In this document: one piece after another, positions 16,561 through 26,126 of the stretch | How positions within the stretch are numbered: position 1 is the first letter of the stretch | How the letters are laid out: each line of letters opens with the position of its first letter | DNA from: Aquamicrobium zhengzhouense | GTDB lineage: Bacteria; Pseudomonadota; Alphaproteobacteria; Rhizobiales; Rhizobiaceae | Direction: 5' to 3' | Assembly (NCBI RefSeq): GCF_016124105.1 | Contig: NZ_JADGMQ010000024.1 | Location: 1 to 47,013 of the forward strand | Length of the DNA: 47,013 nucleotides | Made by a program: the position numbers and the translations under genes | The notes under the pieces: model-generated | What the model was told of the DNA's origin: nothing | Databases searched by the model: none | The model's input: only the letters and a program-made list of their open reading frames with translations

Positions 16561-19500
16561 TCGCCATCACTCCCGCCAGCATCGCCATCGCCGCCTGCCG
16601 ACCATTCGAGCACGCGGGCAAGATGGTCATAGTCGCCGCCAACATCGCCTTCACGGAACGGCAGTGCCCGGGAAAGGTATCCTGTCGTTTCCTTGGCGAA
16701 ATGCGCAATCAGCTGCTCCAGCCGGGACCAGGCTTCTTCCGACAGCTCGATGCCGGACTTGATCGACTTTTCCTGACCCACGGGCTTGTATTCGAGGATG
16801 GTCTCCTCAACCACCTCGCCATTGGCCTTCATGCGCACATAGGCAAGCTGCGATGGTTCTGCGGTTCCGACATCGATGAAGGCGCCGCGACGCAGCAGCG
16901 CGCCTTCGAGCGCAAGTTGCGGTGACAAGAGCGTATGCGCCTGCGCCTTGGATGGTGATGAGCCGGTCTTGAAGTCCAGAATATCGGCCATGCCGCCAGC
17001 CAGAAGATCGATGCGGTCGGCGCGGCCGCGCAAGGTCGCGCCCGTCATGCCGATCGGCGTTTCGGTGGCGCGCGTTTCGGAGATCCGTTGCTTGATCGGC
17101 GGGCGGTTGCGCTCCCATTCTATGAAGTGCGCAGCCATGCGAGCAAAGCGCGGCCACCACACGGCGTCCACATCAAGCGGCAGCTCGGCCTGATCGAAGA
17201 TTTCGCGACCGATCTTGAGAAGCTGGTCTTCTGCGAGCGGCGCGCTGGGCTCGATTCCGGCCTGAGTGAATTCATGCACGATGTCATGAAACAGGTTGCC
17301 GCGCTCTGCAGCGCCGGGGTCACGCAGCAGCGGCTCCAGCGCCTCCAGCCCAAGGATACGCCGGGCATAGATTGCATAAGCGTCCCGGCGCAGCGTCTCG
17401 ACCTCCGTCACGGAAAAACGTGTGGGGCGCACATCAAGCGGCGGTGTCGGATTGGGACGGGGAGCAAACTTAACCGGATCGGCAACATCGAGCTCACGCG
17501 CCCAGTGCGTCAGCAACATCCCGCGATCACGCATTCCCGCAAAAACGGAGCTGCCGGCAAATGTCTCAAGCCGTTGAAGCCAGCGCGAGGCAATCGCCGG
17601 CGCATCGCCCGAGCGGGCAGCGCGGGTGAGGATCACCTTGCGGGTTCCCATGGCCAGCACGAAGTCGTGTGCCGCCTGACCGATGCGCCGTTCCGGCGGA
17701 TCAAGCTCAAGATCGGACTTCATGAAGCGGGACATGAAACGGTCGGGCTCGGCCTTGCGCGGCCAGGATCCCTCGTTGAGGCCACCAAGAACAAGCGTGT
17801 CCACATCCTGAAGGCGCGCTTCGAGCGCGCCCCAGATGGAAACGCGGCTGTCGCCCGATACCGATGCCTTGACGCTTTCGCCCGAGATCAGGGCGTTCAG
17901 GACGTCCGGCCATTCGCCAGCCTCGACTTCCAGATCGACCTCGACGCCTGCAAGCGAGCGCAGGAAGGAGGCGAGCCTGTCGCCTGCATCGCCGCGATAT
18001 AGCTCCGTCACCGAGCCGTCTTCATCACGGCCAAGTGCTTCAAGGCATTCAACGGTTCGTCTGACGAGTTCGGAAAGCGGCACTGCGCAGTCGCGAAGTT
18101 CCTGTAGCGGCGCAACGGCTTGCTCAAGCGCGGTTGCAAGCGCGCGCGCCTGCGTCAGCCGTTCTTCATTAAGGCGTGGCCACCAGGCGGGTTTGCGTGG
18201 GTCTTCGCTGCGCTGGCGGTATCTCTTTTCAAATTCTTCAGCAAGGTGGCCGATATCGGGCCGCCCCACGCCGCCTCGCAGCGCGACGAGATCCAGCGTT
18301 TCCGCGGCCTGCCGCGTGACCGAGCGTGCAAATCCGGCATGCAGCAATGGATGCTTGGCAAGCGCAAGGATGGTCACCGCGTCGCCCGGGCGAAACGCTG
18401 CCTCCAGCATCAGGTTCAACAGCGTCGCCGGTGGGGTCGCGGTGAGTGGCGTTCCGCCTGAATCGTCAGCCTCGATGCCAAAGCGGCGCAGTTCCATCGC
18501 CACCCGACGCGCCAGAGAGCGGTCGCCGGTGACGAAAGCGGTGGTTCCGTCCTCAAGTGCAAGACGCAGCGCAACCGCTATCGAAAGCGCTTCCTCGCGC
18601 TCGTTTGCGGCCTCAACCAGCGTGACATCGCGAAAGGCGGCTTCATTGCCCGTGCCGACATGTTCGACCCAAAGATCGGTGGTCTCTGCCGGTCTCAACG
18701 CCTCATTGATGATCGAGATGCGCTCGGCAATGTCGTCCGGCGCTGCGCCGATCTCGATGACGTCCTCCCGCTCTATGCCAAGGGTTGCAAGCAGCTTCTT
18801 CATCACCGCTTGCGGGTGGCCAAAGCTGGCAGGCGTCATGCCCGGCACGCCGATTTCCTTCCAGGCGGTCTCGTCCATCCCCAGGTCGAGACCCGGAAGC
18901 ACAACAGCGCCTTTGGGGAGAAGGGCGATCGACTTCAGAAGCTGCGCCGTCGCCGGGATCGATCCGGTTGATCCTGCTGCGATCACCGGGCCCTCAGGCG
19001 GGTGTCGGAGCAGCCGTTCCGCCTCCGCCCTTATCATCGCATTGCGATGGGCGGCAGGGTTCGAGCGGGAGCGCTCGGCTAGCAAGGCGGGCCATGCCTG
19101 CGACACGATCTCGAGAAATTCGAGCGTCACCTGCCACCAATTGGCAAGATCCTCCGGAACCAGTCCCGAGAGCCGGTTCCAGTCGGCTCCGCCCGTCTCG
19201 ACCTCGTCCATCAGCCCTGAAAGATCGCGCGCCAGCCAGATGGCATCGGCGAGCGAAGCGGGCACCACGACGTCTTCGCCAAACATCGCCGCAACGTGAG
19301 CGGGAAGCCGTTTCTTCCACGCCTGAACCAACGGTGCGAGCAGAAGGATCCGGTCGAGCTGGCCGATTGGCGGATTGAGCGACAGCTCATCCTCTTCGCT
19401 GCCCTCGAATATATCGGCATCATCATCGAATTCACCGAGCGGTCGGATCGTCGGCAGGATCGCGGCCACCCCGCCAAGCTTCTCGACGAAGGCATCGCGC

Positions 19501-19670
19501 AACGCGCGGGCGGCACGACGGGTCGGGACATAGATGGTCGCTTCCGCCAGGCGCAACGGGTCGGTGCCGTCGCCGGAAAATCCGGGGACAAGGCGGCCCT
19601 CAAGAAGCGCTTCGGCAAGTGTGGACAGAAACGGCGCGCCAGAGGGGATCGAAAGAACCCGGGGCGTCAT
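16557..19670 (-). CDS. addB: AddB nuclease/helicase-like subunit
   Basis: A 1037-residue AddB of the alphaproteobacterial kind. The N-terminal half is a degenerate superfamily I helicase fold (YVPTRRAARALRDAF; SIPATAQLLKSIALLPKGAVVLPGLD in the middle). The C-terminal PD-(D/E)xK nuclease starts SVTEVETLRRDAYAIYARRIL, continues with GNLFHDIVHEF and ends with GRADRIDLL and ILDFKTGS (near residue 900). The cysteines that hold the iron-sulfur cluster in Firmicutes AddB are not evident. It acts with AddA in recombination repair. It overlaps both neighbours by ATGA, in the order murU-addB-addA. Confidence 0.95.
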   Translation of the reverse strand: MTPRVLSIPSGAPFLSTLAEALLEGRLVPGFSGDGTDPLRLAEATIYVPTRRAARALRDAFVEKLGGVAAILPTIRPLGEFDDDADIFEGSEEDELSLNPPIGQLDRILLLAPLVQAWKKRLPAHVAAMFGEDVVVPASLADAIWLARDLSGLMDEVETGGADWNRLSGLVPEDLANWWQVTLEFLEIVSQAWPALLAERSRSNPAAHRNAMIRAEAERLLRHPPEGPVIAAGSTGSIPATAQLLKSIALLPKGAVVLPGLDLGMDETAWKEIGVPGMTPASFGHPQAVMKKLLATLGIEREDVIEIGAAPDDIAERISIINEALRPAETTDLWVEHVGTGNEAAFRDVTLVEAANEREEALSIAVALRLALEDGTTAFVTGDRSLARRVAMELRRFGIEADDSGGTPLTATPPATLLNLMLEAAFRPGDAVTILALAKHPLLHAGFARSVTRQAAETLDLVALRGGVGRPDIGHLAEEFEKRYRQRSEDPRKPAWWPRLNEERLTQARALATALEQAVAPLQELRDCAVPLSELVRRTVECLEALGRDEDGSVTELYRGDAGDRLASFLRSLAGVEVDLEVEAGEWPDVLNALISGESVKASVSGDSRVSIWGALEARLQDVDTLVLGGLNEGSWPRKAEPDRFMSRFMKSDLELDPPERRIGQAAHDFVLAMGTRKVILTRAARSGDAPAIASRWLQRLETFAGSSVFAGMRDRGMLLTHWARELDVADPVKFAPRPNPTPPLDVRPTRFSVTEVETLRRDAYAIYARRILGLEALEPLLRDPGAAERGNLFHDIVHEFTQAGIEPSAPLAEDQLLKIGREIFDQAELPLDVDAVWWPRFARMAAHFIEWERNRPPIKQRISETRATETPIGMTGATLRGRADRIDLLAGGMADILDFKTGSSPSKAQAHTLLSPQLALEGALLRRGAFIDVGTAEPSQLAYVRMKANGEVVEETILEYKPVGQEKSIKSGIELSEEAWSRLEQLIAHFAKETTGYLSRALPFREGDVGGDYDHLARVLEWSAGGDGDAGGSDGE

Positions 19671-20389
19671 TGCGTCCGTGCAAGCGCAATGGCTGCTTCA
19701 GCTGGCGCGATGGCATCCGGCGTGCCGACCGTGATCCAATGACCTTCCATTACCTGGCCGAACAGTCTGCCTTCGGCAATTGCGCGATCGAAATAGATAT
19801 TGAGCGAATGCGCTGTCGCGCTGGCCTTGTCAAAAATGCGCGGGTGCACGATTGCGGCCCCGGCATAGATGAAGCTCTCGCTTGCGCCTTTCGCGCGGGC
19901 AAGCCGGCTGTCCTGACCGATCAGAAAATCGATCGACCCCGAATGACCAGTGGCACGGTGCGGATCTGCGAGCATGAGAAGAATATCCATGGCTTCGCCG
20001 TCCCATGCAAGCGCAAGCCTGTCGAGATCCGGCTCCCCGCGATCAATCCAGAACGTATCCGCGTTGAGAATGAAGAACGGCTCGTTGCCCAGGGCTGGCA
20101 AAGCCTTGACGATGCCGCCCGCCGAATCCAGCAATTCCTCGCGCTCATCCGAGATGGTGATTGTCGGCTTGTCGCGGTGCCTCACATGCTCGATGATCTG
20201 GTCGCCGAGATAGTGCACGTTGACGATGGCAGTCTCGACGCCGCTGGCGGCGAGGCTATCGAGCCCCCGGTCGAGCAGCGTTCGTCCAGCGATCTTGATA
20301 AGCGGCTTCGGCGTATGGTCGGTCAATGGACGCATGCGCTTGCCGAGCCCGGCCGCCAGAACCATCGCCTTTTTCGGCTTTCCGCTCAC
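19667..20389 (-). CDS. murU: Nucleotidyltransferase, MurU-like (N-acetylmuramate-1-phosphate uridylyltransferase)
   Basis: A 240-residue sugar-phosphate nucleotidyltransferase. The signature AMVLAAGLGKRMRPLTDHTPKPL is at the N-terminus (about residues 8-30), with the NADTFW metal motif near 110 and GHWITVGTPDA near the end. Size and motifs fit MurU, which makes UDP-MurNAc from MurNAc-1-phosphate during peptidoglycan recycling. The immediately upstream, overlapping gene carries the AmgK-type sugar kinase domain that would supply its substrate; this pairing is the main reason for choosing MurU over a general glucose- or mannose-1-phosphate transferase. In bacteria with this route it bypasses the fosfomycin-sensitive MurA step. 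Substrate is inferred. Confidence 0.82.
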   Translation of the reverse strand: MSGKPKKAMVLAAGLGKRMRPLTDHTPKPLIKIAGRTLLDRGLDSLAASGVETAIVNVHYLGDQIIEHVRHRDKPTITISDEREELLDSAGGIVKALPALGNEPFFILNADTFWIDRGEPDLDRLALAWDGEAMDILLMLADPHRATGHSGSIDFLIGQDSRLARAKGASESFIYAGAAIVHPRIFDKASATAHSLNIYFDRAIAEGRLFGQVMEGHWITVGTPDAIAPAEAAIALARTQ

Positions 20390-21870
20390 AATATCCCCGC
20401 CTTCTCGTAGAATTTGCGCACTTCGGCGAGCGCCGGATGATGTATCGACCGGCTGACATAATCGCGAATGCGCGGCAGGTGCTGCATGTAGCCCGGCTTG
20501 CCGTCGCGAACATTCAGACGGACGAAAATGCCGAGGATCTTCGAGTTTCGTTGCGCAGCCATGATTGCGTAAGCGGCTTTAAAGCCCGCACGATCGAACC
20601 CTTCGCCGCGAGCGCGCACATAGGCATCCAGCACCTGCGCCTCGAGTTCAGGCGAGATGGTCACGCGCGCGTCCTGTGCCAGCGACGCGACATCATAGGC
20701 CGATGGCCCGATCACAGCGTCCTGAAAATCGATCAGGCCCACCCGGTCATGCCCTTCCAGATCGCCGCGCCAGATGAGGTTCGGCGAGTGGTAATCACGA
20801 AGAACGATGCTCTTTTCCGCGGTTTCCAAAGCATCGAAGGCCGTATTCCACGAAGCAGTAAGCTCCTCGCGTTCCGCCTCTGTAGCCTGGCGCCCGACGA
20901 TATGCGGCAGATACCAGTCCGTGACCAGCTCCGTCTCGATGCCAAGGGCCCGGCGGTCATAAGACGGGATCTCGTGGACAATGCCTTCAGCTACCGGAAT
21001 CGTGGTTGGCCAATTGCGCTGATGCATCCTCGCCAGCAATTGTGCCGAGGCAATGTACCGCTCTGCGATCGGAGTGCCCTCCGCGTCGAGGACTCCCTCG
21101 CTCCCCAGATGCTCGACGAGCATGAAGCCCCGGTCGAAATCAACGGCCGGGATCTGAGGCGCGGCGAAACCTTCCTCGCGCAGCACCTTGGCAATCGCGA
21201 CAAAGGGGATCACGTCTTCGGCAAGATGGGCGATACGGCTGTAGGGAAGGCCATCCCGGATCGGCGGACCGTCAGGTCGTCGCGGCGAATTCATCAGGAT
21301 GATGGTGTCGCGACCTTCCTGATCGATGCTCTCATAGGCGCGCGCCGACGCATCGCCGACGAGAAAGGCGCGCCTTGCGCTCTGATAACCTGCTTCGTCG
21401 AGAAAGGCGCGGATCGCAAGGGATCTGGCCAGGCGATCGAGAAAGGCAGCCGGGCCGAGAATGGAGACGGTCCTTCCCGCGCCATCTTCCTCAAGATGAA
21501 AATGAACCGCGTCCTGCGGCATGTAGTCTTCGGCGCGTTCCGGCCATTCGATCAGGGCAGCGCCATCGCGGATGGCTTCGTCGAAGCCGAGCTCTTCGAG
21601 TTCTTCGGGTGAGCCAAGACGGTAGAGATCGAAATGCTGCACCGGAACCCGCGTCGCATAGGCCTGGACGAGGGTGAAGGTTGGACTTGGAACCTCCAGC
21701 GCCGGATCGTTGGCGATTGCGCGGATGATCGCCCGGGCCAACGTAGACTTGCCCATGCCAAGGTCGCCATGCAGCGCCAGCACGTCGCCGGCTGCCAGGA
21801 TGATGGCGATGTCTTCGCCGAGGCGGTTCGTGGCGGTTTCATCCGCCAGGTGGAGGCGCATTTCTGACAA
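20386..21870 (-). CDS. tsaE: TsaE - AmgK-like sugar kinase fusion
   Basis: A 494-residue fusion of two proteins that are separate in most bacteria. Residues 1 to about 150 are TsaE, the ATPase needed for the t6A modification at tRNA position 37 (Walker A GDLGMGKS at 35-42; then PSPTFTLVQAY and HFDLYRLGSPEEL). Residues from about 165 to the end are an aminoglycoside-phosphotransferase-fold kinase with LRDYHSPNL (around 357-365) and IDFQDA. This half resembles AmgK, the anomeric MurNAc/GlcNAc kinase. Placement directly before murU supports a wall-recycling role. Such fusions are known in Hyphomicrobiales. The ATG at 21870 lies 6 bases after the divL stop. Confidence 0.9.
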   Translation of the reverse strand: MSEMRLHLADETATNRLGEDIAIILAAGDVLALHGDLGMGKSTLARAIIRAIANDPALEVPSPTFTLVQAYATRVPVQHFDLYRLGSPEELEELGFDEAIRDGAALIEWPERAEDYMPQDAVHFHLEEDGAGRTVSILGPAAFLDRLARSLAIRAFLDEAGYQSARRAFLVGDASARAYESIDQEGRDTIILMNSPRRPDGPPIRDGLPYSRIAHLAEDVIPFVAIAKVLREEGFAAPQIPAVDFDRGFMLVEHLGSEGVLDAEGTPIAERYIASAQLLARMHQRNWPTTIPVAEGIVHEIPSYDRRALGIETELVTDWYLPHIVGRQATEAEREELTASWNTAFDALETAEKSIVLRDYHSPNLIWRGDLEGHDRVGLIDFQDAVIGPSAYDVASLAQDARVTISPELEAQVLDAYVRARGEGFDRAGFKAAYAIMAAQRNSKILGIFVRLNVRDGKPGYMQHLPRIRDYVSRSIHHPALAEVRKFYEKAGIL

Positions 21871-21876
21871 GCTGGC

Positions 21877-24390
21877 TTACTCGGCGGCGGCGCGGATACC
21901 TTCCGGCGCCATGGGAAAACGGCAAATGACGGTGGTGCCACAGCCCTTGTCGGTCTGGAATTCGACCGAACCGTGGTGCAGCCCGACGAAACTCTTGACG
22001 ATCGAAAGGCCGAGTCCGGCGCCGCGGCGGCGTCCGCCATTGGCGCGTGGCTCGAAGCGGCGGAAGATTCCGTCAAGAACGTCCGGCGGAATCCCCGGTC
22101 CATCATCATGGACGGAGAAGGCAAGACCGGCTGCATCGCGTTCGCAAACGAGCTTCACCACCGAATTGTCGGGTGCGAAATTGGCTGCATTGTTGAGCAG
22201 ATTGATGAGGATCTGGCGGACGCGATTTTCATCGGCATGGAAGGTGGCAGGCGCGTTGCGAAGGTCGATCTCAAGAGCGATCCCATGCTCGCGCATGCGC
22301 TCGGTCACGACTTCCGCCGCCGAATGAACGATGCGTTCGATCGGTACTTCGCTGACCGACAACTCCATCATGCCGGCATCGACGGTGGCGAGGTCGATGA
22401 TGTCGTCTACGATCGTTTCGAGTTCCGACGAAGACGACGCGATGTGCTCGACATAGTCGCGCTGGCGCTGGTTGAGCGGTCCGGCTGTCTCCTGGCCCAG
22501 CAGCTCGGCAAAGCCGATGATGTTGGTCAGCGGCGAACGCAGCTCGTAGGAAACATGCTGGATGAAATCATTCTTCAGCCGGTCAGTGCGCTCCAGCGCT
22601 TCATTGCGCTCCTTCAGCATCCGCTCGACATTCACGCTGTCGGTCACGTCGAAGAAGGTCGTCATCAGCTGGCCGTTGGGCAGATGCACGACGGCGTAGC
22701 TGAGAATATTGCCGTTATTCAATTCGACCTGACCGCGCCCGTCGCGGCGCTCTTCGTCGAAGCCGGTCGCGGCGGCAGCTAGATCGCTCCACGGGTTGAA
22801 GCGCGTCAGGCTCTGGCAGGCCGCCCTGATGGCGGAGATGTGAGTGCCGGCCTGGACGAGATCTTCCGGCAGGCCCCAAAGCGATGCGAAGGCGGGGTTA
22901 GACAGGCGCACCCGCCCATCCGAGCCGAACACGGCAACGCCCTCGGCCAGATTGTCGAGCGTAACGCCCTGAACCCGAACCGCAGTGTTGTAGCGACTTT
23001 CGAGGCTGATCTTCTCGGTCAGATTCTCGAACACCCAGGTCACACCGCCATCGGCCTGCGGATTTCCGACCACGCGCAATGTCTGACCGTCTGGCAGATG
23101 CCAGATGTCTTCCAGCGGCTCGACGGAACGGTAAGCGGACAGGAGATTTTCCTTCCACCGCCGCCATTCCGGCTGCTCTGCCAGCTTGCCTTCCGAACGC
23201 AGACGGTCGAGCAGCAAGGTGTTGTCAGGATTGCTGTCAAGGAAGCCCGCGTCGAGTTCCCAGAGCTTCTGGAAGGCGCGGTTATAGAACCGAAGATCCT
23301 GGCTCGCATCGAAGATCGCGACCGCCGTGTTCAGGCGATCCAGCGTTTCGGCATGGCCGCGCAGGGTGCGTTGGTGCTCGGTTCGTGCAGCCTCGGCATC
23401 CGAAATGTCGTGCGCGAAGCCGGCCGAGCCTTCGCGTCCTGCGTAATCGGTGACGGCGAATACGCGACGATCCCCGCCGATGACTGTCGACAGGCCGCCA
23501 GCGAAGATCGGACTTGAAAGGTGGTCACGCGCGATCTGCTCGCGAGCGCCGGTGCCGAAGAGCTCTAGACCCTCGCTCGTTGCCGCCAGCGCGTCAGGCG
23601 CTTCCACGGCATCGGCATATGCCTTGTTGACCCAGCTCAGCCGCCCCTCCGGTCCGCGCAGCCATACGGGGGTCGGTATGGAATGGAGGAGGCCGAGGAG
23701 ATTGTCGTGGTCGCGGCGAAGCTGCTGATATTCGAGCCGAAGTTCCGCATGTTCGCGCCGTGCCTGTGCCAGCGAGATGAATTTTACGGCAACGTTATTG
23801 GCGGCAGAGCGCCCCTGGATTTCCAGAAGGCTTCCTTTGGTGGTCTCGATCACCAGATCGAAAGCCTGCCGCTGTTCGCGCAGATCCGCAATGGCGCGCT
23901 CGATCTGCGCTGCGCTGCGCGGCGTCAGCCATCGTCCGAAGGCAAGGAAGGTGGCACGGTCTTCCGGAGCTTCCGCAAGCGTGCCGACCAGTTCCGGCTT
24001 ACGCGTGTCGCCGAACCAGACAAGGATGCGCTGGTCGCGAAGATTCAAAAGGGCATCGGATCGCTGAACGGCGCTGTCGAGCTCCGCGACGCGGCCCCGC
24101 AATTCGACGTTTTCGGCGGCTGTGCGTGTCCGCTCGCGGATCAGCAGGATCGCCGACAGCATCGCTGCGCCGGTAATGCCCAGAAAGAGCGAAAGCTGGA
24201 TCACCTCGCCGGTGGTCATCGAAAATGGGTGCACGAGTGCTGCTTCCACCTGCTGCGCCAGGGCAGCAGCCGGCCAGGCCACCGTCGCCAGCAAAGTGCT
24301 GACGGCGAGGCCCCGTCGCCTCTTCCTTGTGGAATCCTCAGTGTCGCCGGTTCCGGATTTCTCCGTACCCAGTGGGAAAACCCCAGGCAT
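21877..24390 (-). CDS. divL: DivL, tyrosine-type pseudo-histidine kinase of the CtrA pathway
   Basis: An 837-residue PAS-containing sensor kinase homologue. Hydrophobic segments lie at about 27-46 and 60-82, followed by a coiled region, several PAS-like domains (about 230-600), a HisKA-like helix pair and an HATPase domain. The phospho-accepting box reads HVSYELRSPL: Tyr615 (codon 22546-22548) stands where the histidine should be. This is the hallmark of DivL, which in Caulobacter senses DivK and controls the CckA kinase and thereby CtrA. The ATP-binding motifs look intact (INLLNNAANFAP, DDGPGIP, GAGLGLSIV). It heads the leftward unit. A short hairpin (CGTCCC / GGGACG, 24426-24440) lies in its leader. 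The N-terminus is slightly uncertain. Confidence 0.88.
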   Translation of the reverse strand: MPGVFPLGTEKSGTGDTEDSTRKRRRGLAVSTLLATVAWPAAALAQQVEAALVHPFSMTTGEVIQLSLFLGITGAAMLSAILLIRERTRTAAENVELRGRVAELDSAVQRSDALLNLRDQRILVWFGDTRKPELVGTLAEAPEDRATFLAFGRWLTPRSAAQIERAIADLREQRQAFDLVIETTKGSLLEIQGRSAANNVAVKFISLAQARREHAELRLEYQQLRRDHDNLLGLLHSIPTPVWLRGPEGRLSWVNKAYADAVEAPDALAATSEGLELFGTGAREQIARDHLSSPIFAGGLSTVIGGDRRVFAVTDYAGREGSAGFAHDISDAEAARTEHQRTLRGHAETLDRLNTAVAIFDASQDLRFYNRAFQKLWELDAGFLDSNPDNTLLLDRLRSEGKLAEQPEWRRWKENLLSAYRSVEPLEDIWHLPDGQTLRVVGNPQADGGVTWVFENLTEKISLESRYNTAVRVQGVTLDNLAEGVAVFGSDGRVRLSNPAFASLWGLPEDLVQAGTHISAIRAACQSLTRFNPWSDLAAAATGFDEERRDGRGQVELNNGNILSYAVVHLPNGQLMTTFFDVTDSVNVERMLKERNEALERTDRLKNDFIQHVSYELRSPLTNIIGFAELLGQETAGPLNQRQRDYVEHIASSSSELETIVDDIIDLATVDAGMMELSVSEVPIERIVHSAAEVVTERMREHGIALEIDLRNAPATFHADENRVRQILINLLNNAANFAPDNSVVKLVCERDAAGLAFSVHDDGPGIPPDVLDGIFRRFEPRANGGRRRGAGLGLSIVKSFVGLHHGSVEFQTDKGCGTTVICRFPMAPEGIRAAAE

Positions 24391-24539
24391 CTAAACTGTC
24401 CTCTCCGCCGCACGGACGCGAAAGACGTCCCGAAGGGACGCGTGTCCCCAACTGCTTCCCCTGACTGGGAACATCGCGAATCATGACACTGTACAGCGCC
24501 GCCGAATCGTCGTGAAGCCGCGCGCCGCGCAAAAATATA

Positions 24540-24565
24540 GCCGGGCGAAAAGTCAATCGCCCGGC
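24540..24565 (-). terminator. Rho-independent terminator of ahcY
   Basis: On the minus strand GCCGGGCGA - 8-base loop - TCGCCCGGC is a perfect 9-bp stem followed by TATATTTTT. It starts 30 bases past the ahcY stop and separates ahcY from the divL promoter region (24391-24539), in which I see no gene. Confidence 0.85.
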
Positions 24566-24595
24566 CGCAACATCTTGTAGGTAATGGTTAATAAA

Positions 24596-25993
24596 TCAGT
24601 ACCTGTAGTGCTCGGGCTTGAACGGGCCGTTTGGCGATACGCCGATATAGGCAGCCTGTTCATCGCTAAGCTTGCTCAGCTTCGCACCAACGCGGTCGAG
24701 GTGCAGTCGGGCGACCTTCTCGTCCAGGTGCTTTGGCAGCACGTAAACCTGGTTCTGGTACTCTTCGCCCTTCGTGAAAAGTTCGATCTGCGCCAGCACC
24801 TGATTGGTGAACGAGGCCGACATGACGAAGCTCGGGTGGCCGGTCGCGTTGCCGAGGTTGAGCAGGCGGCCTTCCGACAGAAGGATGATCCGCTTGTTGT
24901 CCGGAAACTCGATCATGTCGACTTGCGGCTTGATGTTGGTCCACTTCAGGTTGCGCAGGGCTTCCACCTGTATCTCGTTGTCGAAGTGGCCGATATTGCC
25001 GACGATCGCCATGTCCTTGAACTTGCGCATGTGCTCAAGGGTGATGACGTCCTTGTTGCCGGTCGTCGTGATGATGATGTCCGCGGTATGCGCGGCATCT
25101 TCCAGCGTCACCACCTCGAACCCGTCCATTGCTGCCTGCAGGGCGCAGATCGGATCGACTTCGGTGACCTTGACGCGCGCGCCAGCGCCCTGGAGCGAAG
25201 CGGCAGAACCCTTGCCCACATCACCGTAGCCGCAAACGATGGCAACCTTGCCTGCCATCATCGTATCGGTTGCACGGCGGATACCGTCGACGAGCGATTC
25301 CTTGCAGCCATATTTGTTGTCGAATTTCGACTTGGTGACCGAGTCATTGACGTTGATTGCGGGGAAGGGCAGCAGGCCCTTCTTCTGCAACTGGTACAGG
25401 CGGTTGACGCCGGTCGTGGTCTCTTCGGTAACGCCCTTGATCGCGTCGCGCTGCCGGGTGAAGAAGCCGGGCGTTGCGGCCATACGCTTCTTGATCTGCG
25501 CGAAGAAGATCGTCTCTTCCTCATTGCCCGGATTGGACAGGACGTCCTCGCCAGCCTCGGCGCGAGCACCGGTCAGGATGTACATGGTGGCGTCGCCGCC
25601 ATCATCGAGGATCATGTTGGAAACGCCGCCATCGGGCCACTGAAAGATGCGGTCGGTGTATTCCCAGTACTCTTCGAGCGTCTCGCCTTTGACTGCGAAA
25701 ACCGGGGTGCCGGTTGCAGCGATTGCTGCTGCAGCGTGGTCCTGGGTCGAGAAGATGTTGCACGAAGCCCAGCGCAGATCTGCTCCAAGCTCCTTCAGCG
25801 TCTCGATCAGAACTGCGGTCTGGATCGTCATGTGCAGCGAGCCGCTGATGCGGGCGCCCTTGAGCGGCTTGGATGTGCCAAACTCGGAGCGGCAGGCCAT
25901 TAGGCCCGGCATCTCGGTCTCGGCAATGTCCAGTTCCTTGCGGCCCCAATCGGCCAGCGAAATATCGGCTACGATGTAGTCCTGCGCGCTCAT
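24596..25993 (-). CDS. ahcY: Adenosylhomocysteinase AhcY
   Basis: A 465-residue S-adenosylhomocysteine hydrolase. It has [20 protein letters not shown] at the N-terminus, the substrate region [17 protein letters not shown], the NAD-binding motif [13 protein letters not shown] (central) and the C-terminal PFKPEHYRY typical of the enzyme. It splits the methylation by-product SAH to homocysteine and adenosine, keeping methyltransferases, including CcrM in this lineage, from product inhibition. The length includes the roughly 40-residue insert seen in alphaproteobacterial and plant forms. A short hairpin lies in the leader at 26014-26033. GGAG precedes the ATG at 25993. Confidence 0.97.
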   Translation of the reverse strand: MSAQDYIVADISLADWGRKELDIAETEMPGLMACRSEFGTSKPLKGARISGSLHMTIQTAVLIETLKELGADLRWASCNIFSTQDHAAAAIAATGTPVFAVKGETLEEYWEYTDRIFQWPDGGVSNMILDDGGDATMYILTGARAEAGEDVLSNPGNEEETIFFAQIKKRMAATPGFFTRQRDAIKGVTEETTTGVNRLYQLQKKGLLPFPAINVNDSVTKSKFDNKYGCKESLVDGIRRATDTMMAGKVAIVCGYGDVGKGSAASLQGAGARVKVTEVDPICALQAAMDGFEVVTLEDAAHTADIIITTTGNKDVITLEHMRKFKDMAIVGNIGHFDNEIQVEALRNLKWTNIKPQVDMIEFPDNKRIILLSEGRLLNLGNATGHPSFVMSASFTNQVLAQIELFTKGEEYQNQVYVLPKHLDEKVARLHLDRVGAKLSKLSDEQAAYIGVSPNGPFKPEHYRY

Positions 25994-26013
25994 GCGTGTG
26001 CTCCGCGAGTTCT

Positions 26014-26033
26014 GGTCCGGTTCATGCCGGACC
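26014..26033 (-). promoter_or_regulatory. Hairpin in the ahcY leader
   Basis: A perfect 7-bp inverted repeat, GGTCCGG - CATGAA - CCGGACC on the minus strand, lies 20 bases before the ahcY start. It is too small to be a recognisable SAH or SAM riboswitch. On the plus strand it is followed by TTTTGTACATTTTG, so it may instead be a terminator-like element. Function unknown. Confidence 0.35.
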
Positions 26034-26126
26034 TTTTGTACATTTTGATGGGCGTATGGGAGCGCTGCCTAGCAGAAAGCCAGACACGGGGCAACATCAC
26101 ATAAAGAAGTCTTTATATGGCGAGGC

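Noticed and set aside
17836-19299. 487-codon plus-strand frame opposite addB
   Set aside because: Serine- and arginine-rich shadow of the addB coding strand; no start signal or family match.
25994-26126. SAH or SAM riboswitch before ahcY
   Set aside because: Only one short stem is present and no conserved riboswitch core could be recognised.
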